DNA of 64,000 nt from CADEGL01 sp050180485 (GTDB taxonomy: Bacteria; Pseudomonadota; Alphaproteobacteria; CADEGL01), in assembly GCA_050180485.1 (NCBI GenBank), contig JBFXED010000001.1, positions 1-64,000 of the forward strand. Reading direction: 5' to 3'. Under the pieces are notes generated by a model. The model did not search any database, had not been told where the DNA came from, and saw only the letters and a list, made by a program, of their open reading frames with translations. The position numbers were made by a program, and so were the translations under genes. Shown piece after piece: positions 17,733 to 26,660 of this stretch. The stretch's first letter is position 1. Every line of letters begins with the position of its first letter.

Positions 17733-18947
17733 TCATGCGGCGATGGGGCCGATCACGCGGTCGAGAATCCAGTTGTGAATCTCATTCAGCCGGACCTCGC
17801 CCTTGCACAGGCGCGGCATGCGCGCGTAGGGCGAGTTGAGACCGGCTGCCTGACGCAGCGAGATTTCCACGTCTTCGCCCACCACGATCTCGTTGCGGCG
17901 GTAGTAGTTCTCGGCGATCTGCCGGAAATCGTCGCGCGCGACGGTGGATTTGGGAAACAGGGAACTGACCGTCAGGCGCGACGTGGTGGGCGTCAGCGGC
18001 TCGGAATTGAAGACGAGCGCCCCGTCGTTGCCGAGCGTCATCATCATACCCGGCCGTGCCGTCATGAAGTACGTGCCCTTCTTCCGCTCCTCGCGGATGT
18101 GCTCCATGGCCGGGAAGCCGTCATAGCCAGGGAAGGGGAGCAGCAGCATGCTGCCCTTGTCATGGCCGACGAAGGAGGCGGTGACGTTCTCTCCGGCTTC
18201 CGGCTCCGCCACACGCGTGCCGTGCCAACGGGCCAGCGAATCGCGGTGCACGTTCGGAATATGCAGCGCGTCCATGTAGTTCTCGGCGAAGGCCTTCCAG
18301 TTGGCCTGCATATCGTAGACCTTGCGCCGGACGCAGATCATGTCCTCGAGTCGGTGCGAGGCCAGGCGCTCCGGTACGTCGCCCAGATACTCGGCCAGCG
18401 TCACCGGCGTTTTGCGGAACTTGATGAAGACGAAGCCGCCCCAGACGTCACAGGGCAACTCGAACAGCGAATATTCGTGCCGGTTGGAATCGTCGATCAG
18501 CGGCTTGTCGTTCGCGTCGTCGAACGCCGGCGCGCCCAACAGCTTGCCATCCAGCGCGAAGACCCAGGAATGATACGGGCAGCGGAAGGATTTGCAGTTG
18601 CCCTTGCCGGTCGCCACCAGCGCGCCGCGATGTGGGCAGGTGTTGGCGAACACGCGCACCTTGCGGTCGCTCCCACGCACCATGATCAGCGGCACGTTCA
18701 TGAAGCTGAGCGTGTGATAGTCGCCGGGATTGGGCACCAGCTCGGCGCGTTCCAGCAGGTTCCAATTGGGCCGGAACACATGCTCCATCTCGGCATCGAA
18801 GAAGCGCTTGGAGGTATAGCACCAGAGCGGCAAGCCGTCGTGGCTCGCCCCGCGCCGCCGCACGCCCGTGAAGTGCCGCGGGTTCAGCGGATCGTCGGGT
18901 TCCAACACGCCGTAATCGCTGCCCAGCCCTTCGCTGCCATTAAGCAT
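17733..18947 (-). CDS. Rieske aromatic ring-hydroxylating-type oxygenase, alpha subunit
   Basis: A 404-residue oxygenase component. The Rieske [2Fe-2S] ligands are C104 and H106 (CPHRG) and C123 and H126 (CPYHSW). The mononuclear iron region reads AENYMDALHIPNVH, with the two histidines of the usual 2-His-1-carboxylate site. Such enzymes hydroxylate aromatic rings or demethylate quaternary amines; the substrate is not evident. No reductase or ferredoxin is beside it. The ATG has a GGGAG ribosome site. Confidence 0.88.
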   Translation of the reverse strand: MLNGSEGLGSDYGVLEPDDPLNPRHFTGVRRRGASHDGLPLWCYTSKRFFDAEMEHVFRPNWNLLERAELVPNPGDYHTLSFMNVPLIMVRGSDRKVRVFANTCPHRGALVATGKGNCKSFRCPYHSWVFALDGKLLGAPAFDDANDKPLIDDSNRHEYSLFELPCDVWGGFVFIKFRKTPVTLAEYLGDVPERLASHRLEDMICVRRKVYDMQANWKAFAENYMDALHIPNVHRDSLARWHGTRVAEPEAGENVTASFVGHDKGSMLLLPFPGYDGFPAMEHIREERKKGTYFMTARPGMMMTLGNDGALVFNSEPLTPTTSRLTVSSLFPKSTVARDDFRQIAENYYRRNEIVVGEDVEISLRQAAGLNSPYARMPRLCKGEVRLNEIHNWILDRVIGPIAA

Positions 18948-18999
18948 GATGCTTGCTCCCCGTCGCGGTTCGCGTGTCCCTCGCGGACCAGTGGAAATT

Positions 19000-20658
19000 C
19001 TAGCGGCCGGCCAGGGCCGGTTCCAGGGTACCCAGTTCTAGTGCGTTGAGAGCCACCTTTTCCGCGGCCTTGATGCCGTCCACCCCGGCCGAGAGGATGC
19101 CGCCGGCATAGCCGGCGCCCTCGCCCGTCGGATAGAGCCCTTGCGTGTTGACGCTTTGGCCTGTTTCGTCGCGCGGAATCCGGACTGGAGACGAGGTGCG
19201 TGTCTCCACGCCCGTCATCACCGCATCGTCCATAGTGAATCCGCTAATCTGTCTGGCGAAGGCGGGTAGTGCCTCGCGAATGGCCGCGACCGCGAAATCG
19301 GGCAGGCAGGCGGACAGATCCGTTGGCGTCACGCCCGGACGGTAGGAGGGAACGACCGCGCCCAACGTTGTGGAGGGACGGCCGGCCATGAAATCACCGA
19401 CGCGCTGGGCGGGTGCCGCATAGGTGCCGCCGCCGGTGGCGAAGGCGCGCCGTTCCCAATGTCGCTGGAATGCGATGCCGGCCAAGGGGCCGTCCGGATA
19501 GTCTTCCGGCGTGATGCCGACGACAATGCCAGCATTGGCGTTGCGTTCGTTGCGAGAATACTGGCTCATGCCATTAGTCACGACGCCGCCCGGCTCGGAC
19601 GCGGCGGCGACGACCGTGCCGCCAGGGCACATGCAGAAGCTGTAGACCCCGCGCCCCGCAACACCGGGCGAAACGCAATGGTGCGACAGCTTGTAGTCGG
19701 CCGCGCCCAACAACGGATGGCCCGCGAAGGCGCCGAAGCGACAACGGTCGATCAGCGATTGCGGATGCTCGATACGGATGCCGATCGAGAAAGGCTTGGC
19801 TTCCATCGCGACGCCACGCGCATGCAGCATGGCGAAGGTATCGCGCGCGCTGTGGCCGATGGCCAACACGACATGGTCTGCGGCAATGGTCTCGCCGTTC
19901 TCCAGCTCCACGCCGCGCACGCGGCGCGACTCGTCCGCGCCCGCGTCGACGAGGATGTCCACCACCTTGCTCTGGAACCGGTAGGTGCCGCCCAGCGCCT
20001 CGATGGCCGCGCGTATGCTTTCGACTATGGAGACCAGACGAAAGGTACCGATATGCGGTTTGCTGACGGTCAGGATTTCCTCGGGCGCGCCGGCGGCGAC
20101 GAACTCCTCCAGCACTTTGCGCCCCAGGTGGCGAGGATCCTTGATCTGGCTGTGAAGCTTGCCGTCTGAAAACGTGCCGGCGCCGCCCTCGCCGAACTGC
20201 ACGTTCGATTCGGGGTTGAGTATCGAGCGGCGCCAGAAACCCCAGGTGTCCTTGGTGCGCTCGCGCACCACCTTGCCGCGATCGAGGATGAGGGGGCGGA
20301 AGCCCATCTGCGCCAGGATCAGGCCGGCGAACAGTCCGCTTGGGCCCGCACCGATCACGATCGGTCGCGGCGCCAGCCCTTCCGGCGCCCGCGCGACGGG
20401 ACGATAGGCGGTATCGGGTGCGCGACTGATCGTTCGCTCGCCGGAATGATGGCGCAGCACCGCCGCTTCGTCGGCCACATGGACATCCACGGTGTAGATC
20501 AAGGAGATGGCGGATTTCTTGCGCGCGTCATAGCCGCGCCGCGCCACGCTGTAGCTCAGCACTTCGCCCGCGCCGAGGCCCAAGCGGCGGTCGATGGCAT
20601 TCGCAATGGCGTCGTCACCGTGGTCCAGCGGCAACTTCAATTCACTCAGGCGCAGCAT
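19000..20658 (-). CDS. FAD-dependent oxidoreductase-like protein (COG2509 type)
   Basis: A 552-residue flavoprotein of a widely conserved but poorly characterised family. An N-terminal domain (about 1-85) precedes a dinucleotide fold PIVIGAGPSGLFAGLILAQMG; GNVQFGEGGAGTFSDGKL-like (SNVQFGEGGAGTFSDGKLHS) and CMCPGGTVVAAASEPGG are family motifs, and a second FAD contact ends with YPTGEGAGYAGGI. The reaction is not known. I start at the ATG 20656-20658 (MLRLSELKLPLD), where the family starts, not 12 codons upstream. Confidence 0.85.
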   Translation of the reverse strand: MLRLSELKLPLDHGDDAIANAIDRRLGLGAGEVLSYSVARRGYDARKKSAISLIYTVDVHVADEAAVLRHHSGERTISRAPDTAYRPVARAPEGLAPRPIVIGAGPSGLFAGLILAQMGFRPLILDRGKVVRERTKDTWGFWRRSILNPESNVQFGEGGAGTFSDGKLHSQIKDPRHLGRKVLEEFVAAGAPEEILTVSKPHIGTFRLVSIVESIRAAIEALGGTYRFQSKVVDILVDAGADESRRVRGVELENGETIAADHVVLAIGHSARDTFAMLHARGVAMEAKPFSIGIRIEHPQSLIDRCRFGAFAGHPLLGAADYKLSHHCVSPGVAGRGVYSFCMCPGGTVVAAASEPGGVVTNGMSQYSRNERNANAGIVVGITPEDYPDGPLAGIAFQRHWERRAFATGGGTYAAPAQRVGDFMAGRPSTTLGAVVPSYRPGVTPTDLSACLPDFAVAAIREALPAFARQISGFTMDDAVMTGVETRTSSPVRIPRDETGQSVNTQGLYPTGEGAGYAGGILSAGVDGIKAAEKVALNALELGTLEPALAGR

Positions 20659-20783
20659 GCGTGTGATTTTAGCATCGGCTCGTGGGCGCGCCACCGCGTT
20701 GTCGGTTCGAACGGCACGCGGCTCGCCAATAGAGGCGGACTCGCTTTAATCTGACGCCGCTCGCTCGATAGGCGGAGACGCCG
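20659..20783. other. Intergenic space between divergent genes
   Basis: A short region between the FAD protein gene (minus) and the 47-residue ORF (plus). A TTTAAT stretch near 20745 could be a -10 for the plus strand, but no matching -35 was found. No repeat or RNA is evident. Confidence 0.3.
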
Positions 20784-20927
20784 ATGAACGACCCGATCGC
20801 CCAGGAGCCCGAAAATCTTCTTGAGTTCAGCGACGAACTGATGGACGAAGCTCTCGATCGCACGCCATCCGAGGCGCCATGCCGCAGCGGGCAATGCCCA
20901 ACCAGCGGTCCTTTCCCGGATCGGTAA
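20784..20927 (+). CDS. Very small acidic ORF with a Cys/Gly/Ser/Pro-rich tail (47 aa)
   Basis: A 47-codon frame with a good ribosome site (GGCGGAG about 6 bases before ATG). The first 27 residues are acidic and Leu-rich (ENLLEFSDELMDEALDR); the rest is short and rich in Cys, Gly, Ser, Pro and Thr, with C33 and C38 (CRSGQC). This split resembles a leader and core of a ribosomally made, modified peptide, but no modification enzyme is adjacent, so that is only a suggestion. It lies 130 bases before ydbH on the same strand. It could also be a chance frame; the ribosome site and the biased composition argue against that. Confidence 0.5.
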   Translation: MNDPIAQEPENLLEFSDELMDEALDRTPSEAPCRSGQCPTSGPFPDR

Positions 20928-21057
20928 CCGACGGATTCTGCGCCGGTTCCATGGTTGCCCACGCGTCGGCGCGGGCGCATCGGATTGATGCGACGGGAAG
21001 GGCGGGGAACGCCGTATCATAAAGAACGGCTCGCAGGTCGGGCCACGAGGTGCTCAG
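20928..21057 (+). promoter_or_regulatory. Likely promoter region of the ydbH operon
   Basis: A 130-base gap before ydbH. TATCAT near 21015 could be a -10, and a GAGGT ribosome site lies about 7 bases before the GTG start. A clear -35 was not seen. No RNA structure with a known family was recognised. Confidence 0.3.
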
Positions 21058-22863
21058 GTGTGGCGGATCGCCGGGCTCGTCATCGCGATATGCATTGCTA
21101 TCGTCTGCGCGGGCCTCTGGATTTATCGGATCGATCTTGTGACCGTGGCGGCTCTGCGCGTGATCGAACGCCAGGGGCTCGGTCCCGCGCAACTAGTGAT
21201 CGATCGGGTGGACCTGAGCGGGCTTCATGCGCGTGATATCAAGCTATATGGCGGCGCCGTGGAGGCGGCCGGCCTGACCCTGGGCTATAGCCCGCTCGAC
21301 CTAGTCTCGAAGCGCCTGACATTGGCGAGCCTCACCAGTTTGCGGGTGAAGCTTTCGATCGAGGGCGACAATATTATGCTCGGCAACCGGCCGTTGCTTC
21401 CCGCTGCTGAAGCAGGTCCGGCATCCGCTCCGCCCTGGGTTCAAATCGACGCGTTGAAACTCGACGACGCGCGGATTGCGCTCGACCGTCCGGATGGCCG
21501 GCTCGAAGCCAAATTCTCGACCACGCTCGCCTTGAACGGCACCGATCTGCGCAATGTCGCGTTCTCCCTGGATTTCGTGATGCCGATGGAGGGTCCTGAT
21601 CTTGCCGTGCGCGTCACCGCGCCGACTTTCCGTCTGTTGGCTCACAACGACGGCGCATTGCGGCTAAATTTCTCCGGCGCGACAGTCGCGCCAAGGGATC
21701 TACCGTGGATCGCGGAGGAGATCGGCGGAGAAGTCGTCTGGCGTGGCGATAAAACGACCGCGAAGTTTACCGTGAATAGGCTTAGCAATCTGCAGACGCC
21801 CGCTCTAGTCCAACCGCTTCGCCTCACGGGCGAAGCGGCGCTGACCGGGAAAAAGGTCGACTTCGCTCTGCGCGCCCACATGGAAACGGCCGGCAGCAAA
21901 GGCGAGGTCGTGGTTGCAGGTCATCACGACATCGCGACAAATAGCGGATCCGCCAGTATTTCCGTGCCGCCCGTGACATTTCGTTCGAGTGCGGTTCAAC
22001 CTGCACACTTCGCCCCCGTGCTTGAAGGCACGCTGCCCGATGTCGCCGGCTCGGTGTCGGTTTCGGGATCGGCACGGTGGCAGGATTTCGTGCTGTTGCC
22101 CGACATCGCTGTGACGCTTGGCGATCTGTCGGTCGCCACACCGGGAGCGCAGCTCAGTCAAATCAACGGCGAAATCCATCTGGTCGGTTTATGGCCGCCG
22201 GCGACGCCGCCCAAACAGACATTGAAAGGTATCGTCGAGGCCGGCGGGCTTCCGCCGAGCAAGTTCGCGTTCGATTTTCAACTTTTGCCAACTTCCGTGA
22301 TGATGGTAGAGGCCGCAACTGTCGATTTCGCCGGCGGGAGAATTTCGGCGGCACCCTTTGCGGTCGATTCGAAGAAGCCCGAGATCGGCAGCGTGTTGCG
22401 GGTCGATCAGGTCGACTTGGCCGAACTTTTTAAGCTGATCAATGTCGATGGAATCGGCGGCACAGGGCGGTTGGATGGAAATATCCCTTTGCGTGTCGTC
22501 GGCAAACGGATCCGCATCAGCAACGGCACTTTGGCCGCCAGCGGGCCGGGCGTGCTTCGTCTCCGCAGTGGCGGCAAGATACCGGAAGCGATCGGGCAGG
22601 CTGGAGAGTCCGCGAAGCTCGCGCTCGATGCGCTCAGCGACTTCCGCTACGAAACATTGGTCTTGGAGCTCAATCAAATCGAGAGTGGTAACGGCACGAT
22701 TTTGATCAAACTAGAGGGTCACAATCCGGCGGTTCTTGACGGGCGGCCCTTTAACTTCAATATCAGATTCGAAAGCGATTTCGACCGACTGACGGACCTT
22801 GTCATAGGAAGCATGACAGCCGCGCAGGATTTGTTGCGCAAGACCACGCAGATGGTGCGTTGA
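21058..22863 (+). CDS. ydbH: AsmA-like envelope protein YdbH
   Basis: A 601-residue protein with one N-terminal membrane helix (about 2-24) and a long, mostly beta-structured periplasmic body. The C-terminal part (SNGTLAASGPGVLRL, then LVLELNQIESGNGTILIKLEGHNPAVLDGRPFNFNI) is typical of YdbH/dicarboxylate-transport domains. In E. coli, YdbH is one of the AsmA-like proteins that bridge the inner and outer membranes and carry phospholipids, with the lipoprotein YnbE and the periplasmic YdbL. The same three genes follow here in that order, which supports the call. The start is GTG. Confidence 0.85.
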   Translation: MWRIAGLVIAICIAIVCAGLWIYRIDLVTVAALRVIERQGLGPAQLVIDRVDLSGLHARDIKLYGGAVEAAGLTLGYSPLDLVSKRLTLASLTSLRVKLSIEGDNIMLGNRPLLPAAEAGPASAPPWVQIDALKLDDARIALDRPDGRLEAKFSTTLALNGTDLRNVAFSLDFVMPMEGPDLAVRVTAPTFRLLAHNDGALRLNFSGATVAPRDLPWIAEEIGGEVVWRGDKTTAKFTVNRLSNLQTPALVQPLRLTGEAALTGKKVDFALRAHMETAGSKGEVVVAGHHDIATNSGSASISVPPVTFRSSAVQPAHFAPVLEGTLPDVAGSVSVSGSARWQDFVLLPDIAVTLGDLSVATPGAQLSQINGEIHLVGLWPPATPPKQTLKGIVEAGGLPPSKFAFDFQLLPTSVMMVEAATVDFAGGRISAAPFAVDSKKPEIGSVLRVDQVDLAELFKLINVDGIGGTGRLDGNIPLRVVGKRIRISNGTLAASGPGVLRLRSGGKIPEAIGQAGESAKLALDALSDFRYETLVLELNQIESGNGTILIKLEGHNPAVLDGRPFNFNIRFESDFDRLTDLVIGSMTAAQDLLRKTTQMVR

Positions 22864-22885
22864 AAGGCGGGTCACTTTGGAGCTT

Positions 22886-23110
22886 ATGAAAACGATGGCT
22901 GTGTGTTTCTGGCAGGCGTGTTCACCCGCCCGGCGATACGTGCTCATGATCGGGTCGGCTGGGGTCATGGCCGCATGCACGCCCACTGTTCAGGTCGAAG
23001 CGCCGAAGGAACCCATCACCATAAACCTCAATATCAAGCTGGATGCCGATGTGCGGCTGAAGGTCGAGGAAAAGGCGAAAGAAGATGTCAGCAGCAAACC
23101 GATCTTTTGA
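22886..23110 (+). CDS. ynbE: YnbE-family outer-membrane lipoprotein
   Basis: A 74-residue protein: Arg-Arg followed by a hydrophobic stretch and a lipobox-like VMAAC, then PTVQVEAPKEPITINLNIKLDADVRLKV, the family core. In E. coli, YnbE pairs with YdbH at the outer membrane by beta-strand augmentation. The start is uncertain: an upstream TTG (22877), this ATG (GGAG only 3 bases away) and an ATG at 22946 are all in frame. The gene overlaps ydbL by 26 bases. Confidence 0.82.
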   Translation: MKTMAVCFWQACSPARRYVLMIGSAGVMAACTPTVQVEAPKEPITINLNIKLDADVRLKVEEKAKEDVSSKPIF

Positions 23111-23489
23111 ACAGTTTCGCTCGACGCCTTCGGTCGGCGGCACGCGACGATGGTTCGTCGGGCTGATCGCGGCGAGTCTATGGATGTTTGCGCTGCTGCC
23201 CGCAGCCGGCGCGCAGTCGCAGGCGCGCCTCCTCGATGCGCCGCGTGCCGCGGGAACCGTGGGCGAGCGTTATGACGGCTATGCGGTCGTCCGCGGCACC
23301 CCAACGCCCGGAATTTCTTCGCTCGTCGACCAAGTCAATGCCGACCGCCGCGCGCTATACACCCAGCGTGCCGCCGCCGACGGGGTGCCCGTCGAGGCCA
23401 TCGGCAAGATTTACGCGGCGGAGATCATAAAATCCGCGCCGAAAGGAACATGGTTCCTCTCCGAATCGGGGCAATGGACGCAAAAGTAA
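23085..23489 (+). CDS. ydbL: YdbL-family periplasmic protein (DUF1318)
   Basis: A 134-residue protein with a long N-terminal region ending in a hydrophobic signal (about 23-42, ending GAQS). The conserved part is VDQVNADRRALYTQRAAADGVPVEAIGKIYA, then KGTWFLSESGQW, as in YdbL. In E. coli it acts as a periplasmic helper that limits YnbE multimers. It is the last gene of the triad; a 7-base GC hairpin (23495-23517) without a T run follows. Confidence 0.85.
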   Translation: MSAANRSFEQFRSTPSVGGTRRWFVGLIAASLWMFALLPAAGAQSQARLLDAPRAAGTVGERYDGYAVVRGTPTPGISSLVDQVNADRRALYTQRAAADGVPVEAIGKIYAAEIIKSAPKGTWFLSESGQWTQK

Positions 23490-23494
23490 GGTGA

Positions 23495-23517
23495 GGCCGC
23501 CGCTGCTGAAGGCGGCC
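23495..23517 (+). terminator. GC-rich hairpin after ydbL
   Basis: GGCCGCC, nine bases, GGCGGCC: 7-base perfect arms starting 6 bases after the ydbL stop. No T run follows, so termination by this hairpin alone is uncertain. Confidence 0.35.
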
Positions 23518-23558
23518 GCTATCACGGAAAGTTCACGGTCGGGCTGTAATCAGGCCGC

Positions 23559-24722
23559 GTGGTGCGGCATGAACCCCATACTCTGACCATCGCTGGCGGG
23601 CGTGTCCTGACCCCTCGCGGGCTGGAAGACGGCGTTTCCCTGGCCATCGATGGCGAACGGATCGCGCCCTCGGCGATGGGCGGCCGCGCTTGGGACGCCA
23701 GCGGGTTGCTCGTCCTGCCCGGCATCATCGACCTGCATGGCGACGCCTTCGAGCGGCAGCTCATGCCCCGTCCCGGCGTGCGCGTGGCCCCCGAGGTGGC
23801 TCTCTTGGACACCGACCGCCAATTGGCGGCCAACGGCATCACTACGGCGTTCCACGCCATGACCTGGTCATGGGAGCCCGGCCTGCGCGGTCGGGAGATG
23901 GCCCATACTTTCGTTGCGGCGCTCGAGCGCGTGCGCGAGTCCCTGGCGGTGGATACCAAACTCCACCTGCGCTGGGAGACCTTCAACTTGCTCGACGTGC
24001 CCGAGATCGCGGCCTGGCTGGCGGAAGGCCGCGTCGGCCTGTTCGCTTTCAACAACCATACGCCCGAAATCGTGCGTTGCGAGACGCCGGCCAAGCTACT
24101 GCGCTTTGTCGAGCGCACCGCCCTGCCGGTCGACGACTTCCGGTCCCTGGCCCAGCGCGTCTGGGAGCGGCGGGATGCCGTTCCGGCGGCGGTCGAGAAG
24201 CTGGCTCGGGTGGCGCGCGAACATCATGTCCCGCTGGCCAGCCATGACGACGACACGCCGTCCACGCGGTTTTATTTCCGCCAGATGGGAAGCGCCATCT
24301 CCGAATTCCCGAAGACGATCGAGACCGCCCGCGCCGCGCGGGACCATGGCGAACATGTCGTGATGGGCGCGCCCAACGTGATGCGCGGCGGCAGCCATCT
24401 GTCGGCCGTCTCGGCCTCGGTGCTCGTGCGCGAAGGCCTCTGCACCGTGCTGTCGTCGGACTATTACTACCCGGCGCTTGTGGCTGCGGCATTCCGCTTG
24501 GCGCGGGAGGGGACGGCCGCGTTCGATGCGGCTTGGCGGCTGATCTCGACCAATGCGGCGGCGGCGGCCGGCCTTGCCGACCGGGGCGCCCTGGCCACCG
24601 GTCAGCGCGCGGACATCGTGGTGGTTGACGACCGGGCGCCGGACTTCCCGCGCGTGGTGGCCACGTTCGTGGCGGGCCGCCCTATCTTCGTCGCGCGCGA
24701 GGCGGCCAAGCTGGTCGCCTGA
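23559..24722 (+). CDS. PhnM-like amidohydrolase, second copy in the phosphonate island
   Basis: A 387-residue metal-dependent amidohydrolase of the PhnM family (removal of pyrophosphate from ribose-1-methylphosphonate 5-triphosphate). Metal motifs are HGD (LHGDAFERQLMPRPGV), LASHDDDTP and SSDYYYPALV. It differs from the canonical PhnM at 33043: HGD replaces HTD, and the MDHTPGQRQF segment is FNNHTPEIV. Its role could be the same step for another substrate. GTG at 23559 is taken as start (another GTG follows directly). It stands convergent to phnE, 10 bases apart, and is not part of the phnG-N transcript. Confidence 0.82.
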   Translation: MVRHEPHTLTIAGGRVLTPRGLEDGVSLAIDGERIAPSAMGGRAWDASGLLVLPGIIDLHGDAFERQLMPRPGVRVAPEVALLDTDRQLAANGITTAFHAMTWSWEPGLRGREMAHTFVAALERVRESLAVDTKLHLRWETFNLLDVPEIAAWLAEGRVGLFAFNNHTPEIVRCETPAKLLRFVERTALPVDDFRSLAQRVWERRDAVPAAVEKLARVAREHHVPLASHDDDTPSTRFYFRQMGSAISEFPKTIETARAARDHGEHVVMGAPNVMRGGSHLSAVSASVLVREGLCTVLSSDYYYPALVAAAFRLAREGTAAFDAAWRLISTNAAAAAGLADRGALATGQRADIVVVDDRAPDFPRVVATFVAGRPIFVAREAAKLVA

Positions 24723-24732
24723 CCTTCCGAGC

Positions 24733-25539
24733 TCAGATGAAAAGCTTCCGCAGTTGGGACGACGCCAGGTCGACCAGCGAGACGACCACGATGATCATCA
24801 GGATGACCGCGCAAGTCTGATCGAACTTGAACGCGCGGATCACCTCCCACAGCACGACGCCGATCCCGCCGGCCCCCACCATGCCCACGACTGTCGCCGA
24901 GCGGACATTGGCCTCGAAGCGGTAGAGCGTATAGGAGATCCAGAGCGGCATGACCTGCGGGATGACGCCGTAGAGGATTTCCTCCAGCACGCTGGCGCCC
25001 GTCGCGCGGATGCCTTCCACGGGCTGCCGGTCGATGGCCTCGACGGCCTCCGAAAACAGCTTGGCCAGAGTGCCGGTGGTATGGACAAAGAGCGCGAGGG
25101 CGCCCGCGAAGGGGCCAAGCCCAACGGCCACCACGAACAGCATCGCGAAAACCATCTCGTTGGTCGAGCGCAGCGCGTCCATGAGACGGCGGCAGGGCTG
25201 GTGAATCCACCAGGGCGCGATATTGGATGCGCACAGAAGGCCGAAGGGCACCGCGAACACCACTGCCAGCGCCGTGCCCCAGACCGCGATCTGGAACGTG
25301 ACGACGATCTCCTTCAGGTAGTATTCCCACTCATGGAAATCCGGCGGGAAGAAGTCCGTGGCGAAGCGCCACATATTGCCCGCGTCCGCGATGAGGGCGA
25401 GAGGGCGCATCTCGGCACCCTGCCACGACCAGACCAAGAGAACCAGGATCACGCCTTGCGCGATCAGGCGGGCCAGCGAGGCCTTGCGCGCCGCCAGTGG
25501 CGGCGTGGTGGAGGCTGTGGCAGTTGGGGAAAGGGACAT
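24733..25539 (-). CDS. phnE: Phosphonate ABC transporter permease PhnE
   Basis: A 268-residue inner-membrane permease with about six helices. The ATPase-contact loop reads EAVEAIDRQPVEGIRATGAS, and GMVGAGGIGVVLWEVI near the C-terminus is typical of PhnE. It takes up phosphonates together with PhnD and PhnC. Only one phnE is present, where some bacteria have two. It is the last gene of the phnF-phnC-phnD-phnE set, 62 bases after phnD. Confidence 0.93.
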   Translation of the reverse strand: MSLSPTATASTTPPLAARKASLARLIAQGVILVLLVWSWQGAEMRPLALIADAGNMWRFATDFFPPDFHEWEYYLKEIVVTFQIAVWGTALAVVFAVPFGLLCASNIAPWWIHQPCRRLMDALRSTNEMVFAMLFVVAVGLGPFAGALALFVHTTGTLAKLFSEAVEAIDRQPVEGIRATGASVLEEILYGVIPQVMPLWISYTLYRFEANVRSATVVGMVGAGGIGVVLWEVIRAFKFDQTCAVILMIIVVVSLVDLASSQLRKLFI

Positions 25540-25600
25540 GCGGAGCGTCGCGCGGGGAAGGACGCGTCCGCGGGACCCAGGCCCCGCGGACGCTTCGCTT

Positions 25601-26605
25601 TCAGGTGCCCGACTGTTTCTTCAGCTCGGCCAACTTGGCGTCGATCTCGGAGATCTTGGCCTTCTTCTCATCGACAGAGAGCTTCGCGTCCTCCTCGACC
25701 TTCAGCTTGTCGCGGAAATAGGCGACCTCGCGGATTGGGATGAGTTGCTTATTGCTCGAAGGCTTGAACACGCCCCATTGCAGCTCGCCCAGAACGGCCA
25801 GTTCGCGCTTCACCTCGGCGTCGCTCTTGCCGGACTGCGGCGTGCCATAGGTCAGGAAGAAGGCCTTGATCTTCTTCTTGTCGCCGTCGGACAGGTCGGT
25901 GCGCCAGACGATGGGGTCGGAGGGAATCAGCGGCGACCGCCAGATCTCGCGAATTAGCTTGGCTTTGTCAGGGGCGGTCTTCTCGAACCGCTCCATGTTC
26001 TCGGTGTTGTTGGTGGCGACGTCGACCTGCTTGTTGGCCACCGCCATCAAGTTGGCTTCATGGCCACCGGTCACGATCCGCGTGAACTGCTTGCGGATGT
26101 CGATGTCGTTCTGTGCCCAGGCGTAGTAGCTCGGGATCAGGAAGCCCGAGGTCGAGTTGGGATCGCCGTTGCCCAGCGAATACTTGCCTGGATTCTTGAT
26201 GATGTCCTGGAGCGACTGGATGGGGCTGTCCTTGTTGACGATGAGGATCGAGTAATAGCCGTCGCCACCCGTCTTGTAGGCCGACTGCACGAAGACCTCG
26301 CCGCTGGCGCGGTCGACGGCCTGGATCGCGGCGGCGTTGCCGTACCAGGCCACCTGCACTTTGTTGAAGCGCATAGCCTCGATGATGCCGGCATAGTCGG
26401 TGGCGAAGAAGGCATTCACCTTCATGCCCGTCGACTTCTCCATGTCGGCCAAGAAGGGTGTCCACAAGGGTTTTAGGTTGGCGCTCGATTCGGTCGAGAT
26501 GATGCCGAAATTGATCTCCTTGAGGTCGGCGGCGTGCGCGCCGCCCGCGGCCAGCGTGATGGCGGCCGCGGCGGTGAGCGCGAGGAACCCGCGTCGTGTG
26601 GTCAT
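25601..26605 (-). CDS. phnD: Phosphonate ABC transporter substrate-binding protein PhnD
   Basis: A 334-residue periplasmic binding protein. A twin-arginine-looking start (TTRRGFLALTAAA) leads into a signal peptide ending AHA. Family motifs: NFGIISTESSANLKPLW, NAFFATDYAGIIEAMRFNKVQVAWYG, and GNGDPNSTSGFL. The last 25 residues form a charged helix. ATG at 26603-26605 has a perfect AAGGAG site 7 bases upstream; the longer frame adds 23 residues before the signal and is not used. Confidence 0.94.
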   Translation of the reverse strand: MTTRRGFLALTAAAAITLAAGGAHAADLKEINFGIISTESSANLKPLWTPFLADMEKSTGMKVNAFFATDYAGIIEAMRFNKVQVAWYGNAAAIQAVDRASGEVFVQSAYKTGGDGYYSILIVNKDSPIQSLQDIIKNPGKYSLGNGDPNSTSGFLIPSYYAWAQNDIDIRKQFTRIVTGGHEANLMAVANKQVDVATNNTENMERFEKTAPDKAKLIREIWRSPLIPSDPIVWRTDLSDGDKKKIKAFFLTYGTPQSGKSDAEVKRELAVLGELQWGVFKPSSNKQLIPIREVAYFRDKLKVEEDAKLSVDEKKAKISEIDAKLAELKKQSGT

Positions 26606-26660
26606 GGCATGCTCCTTCATGTTGGCGGCAAGGCTGTTGGGGGCCGGCGAGTGGCGACGA

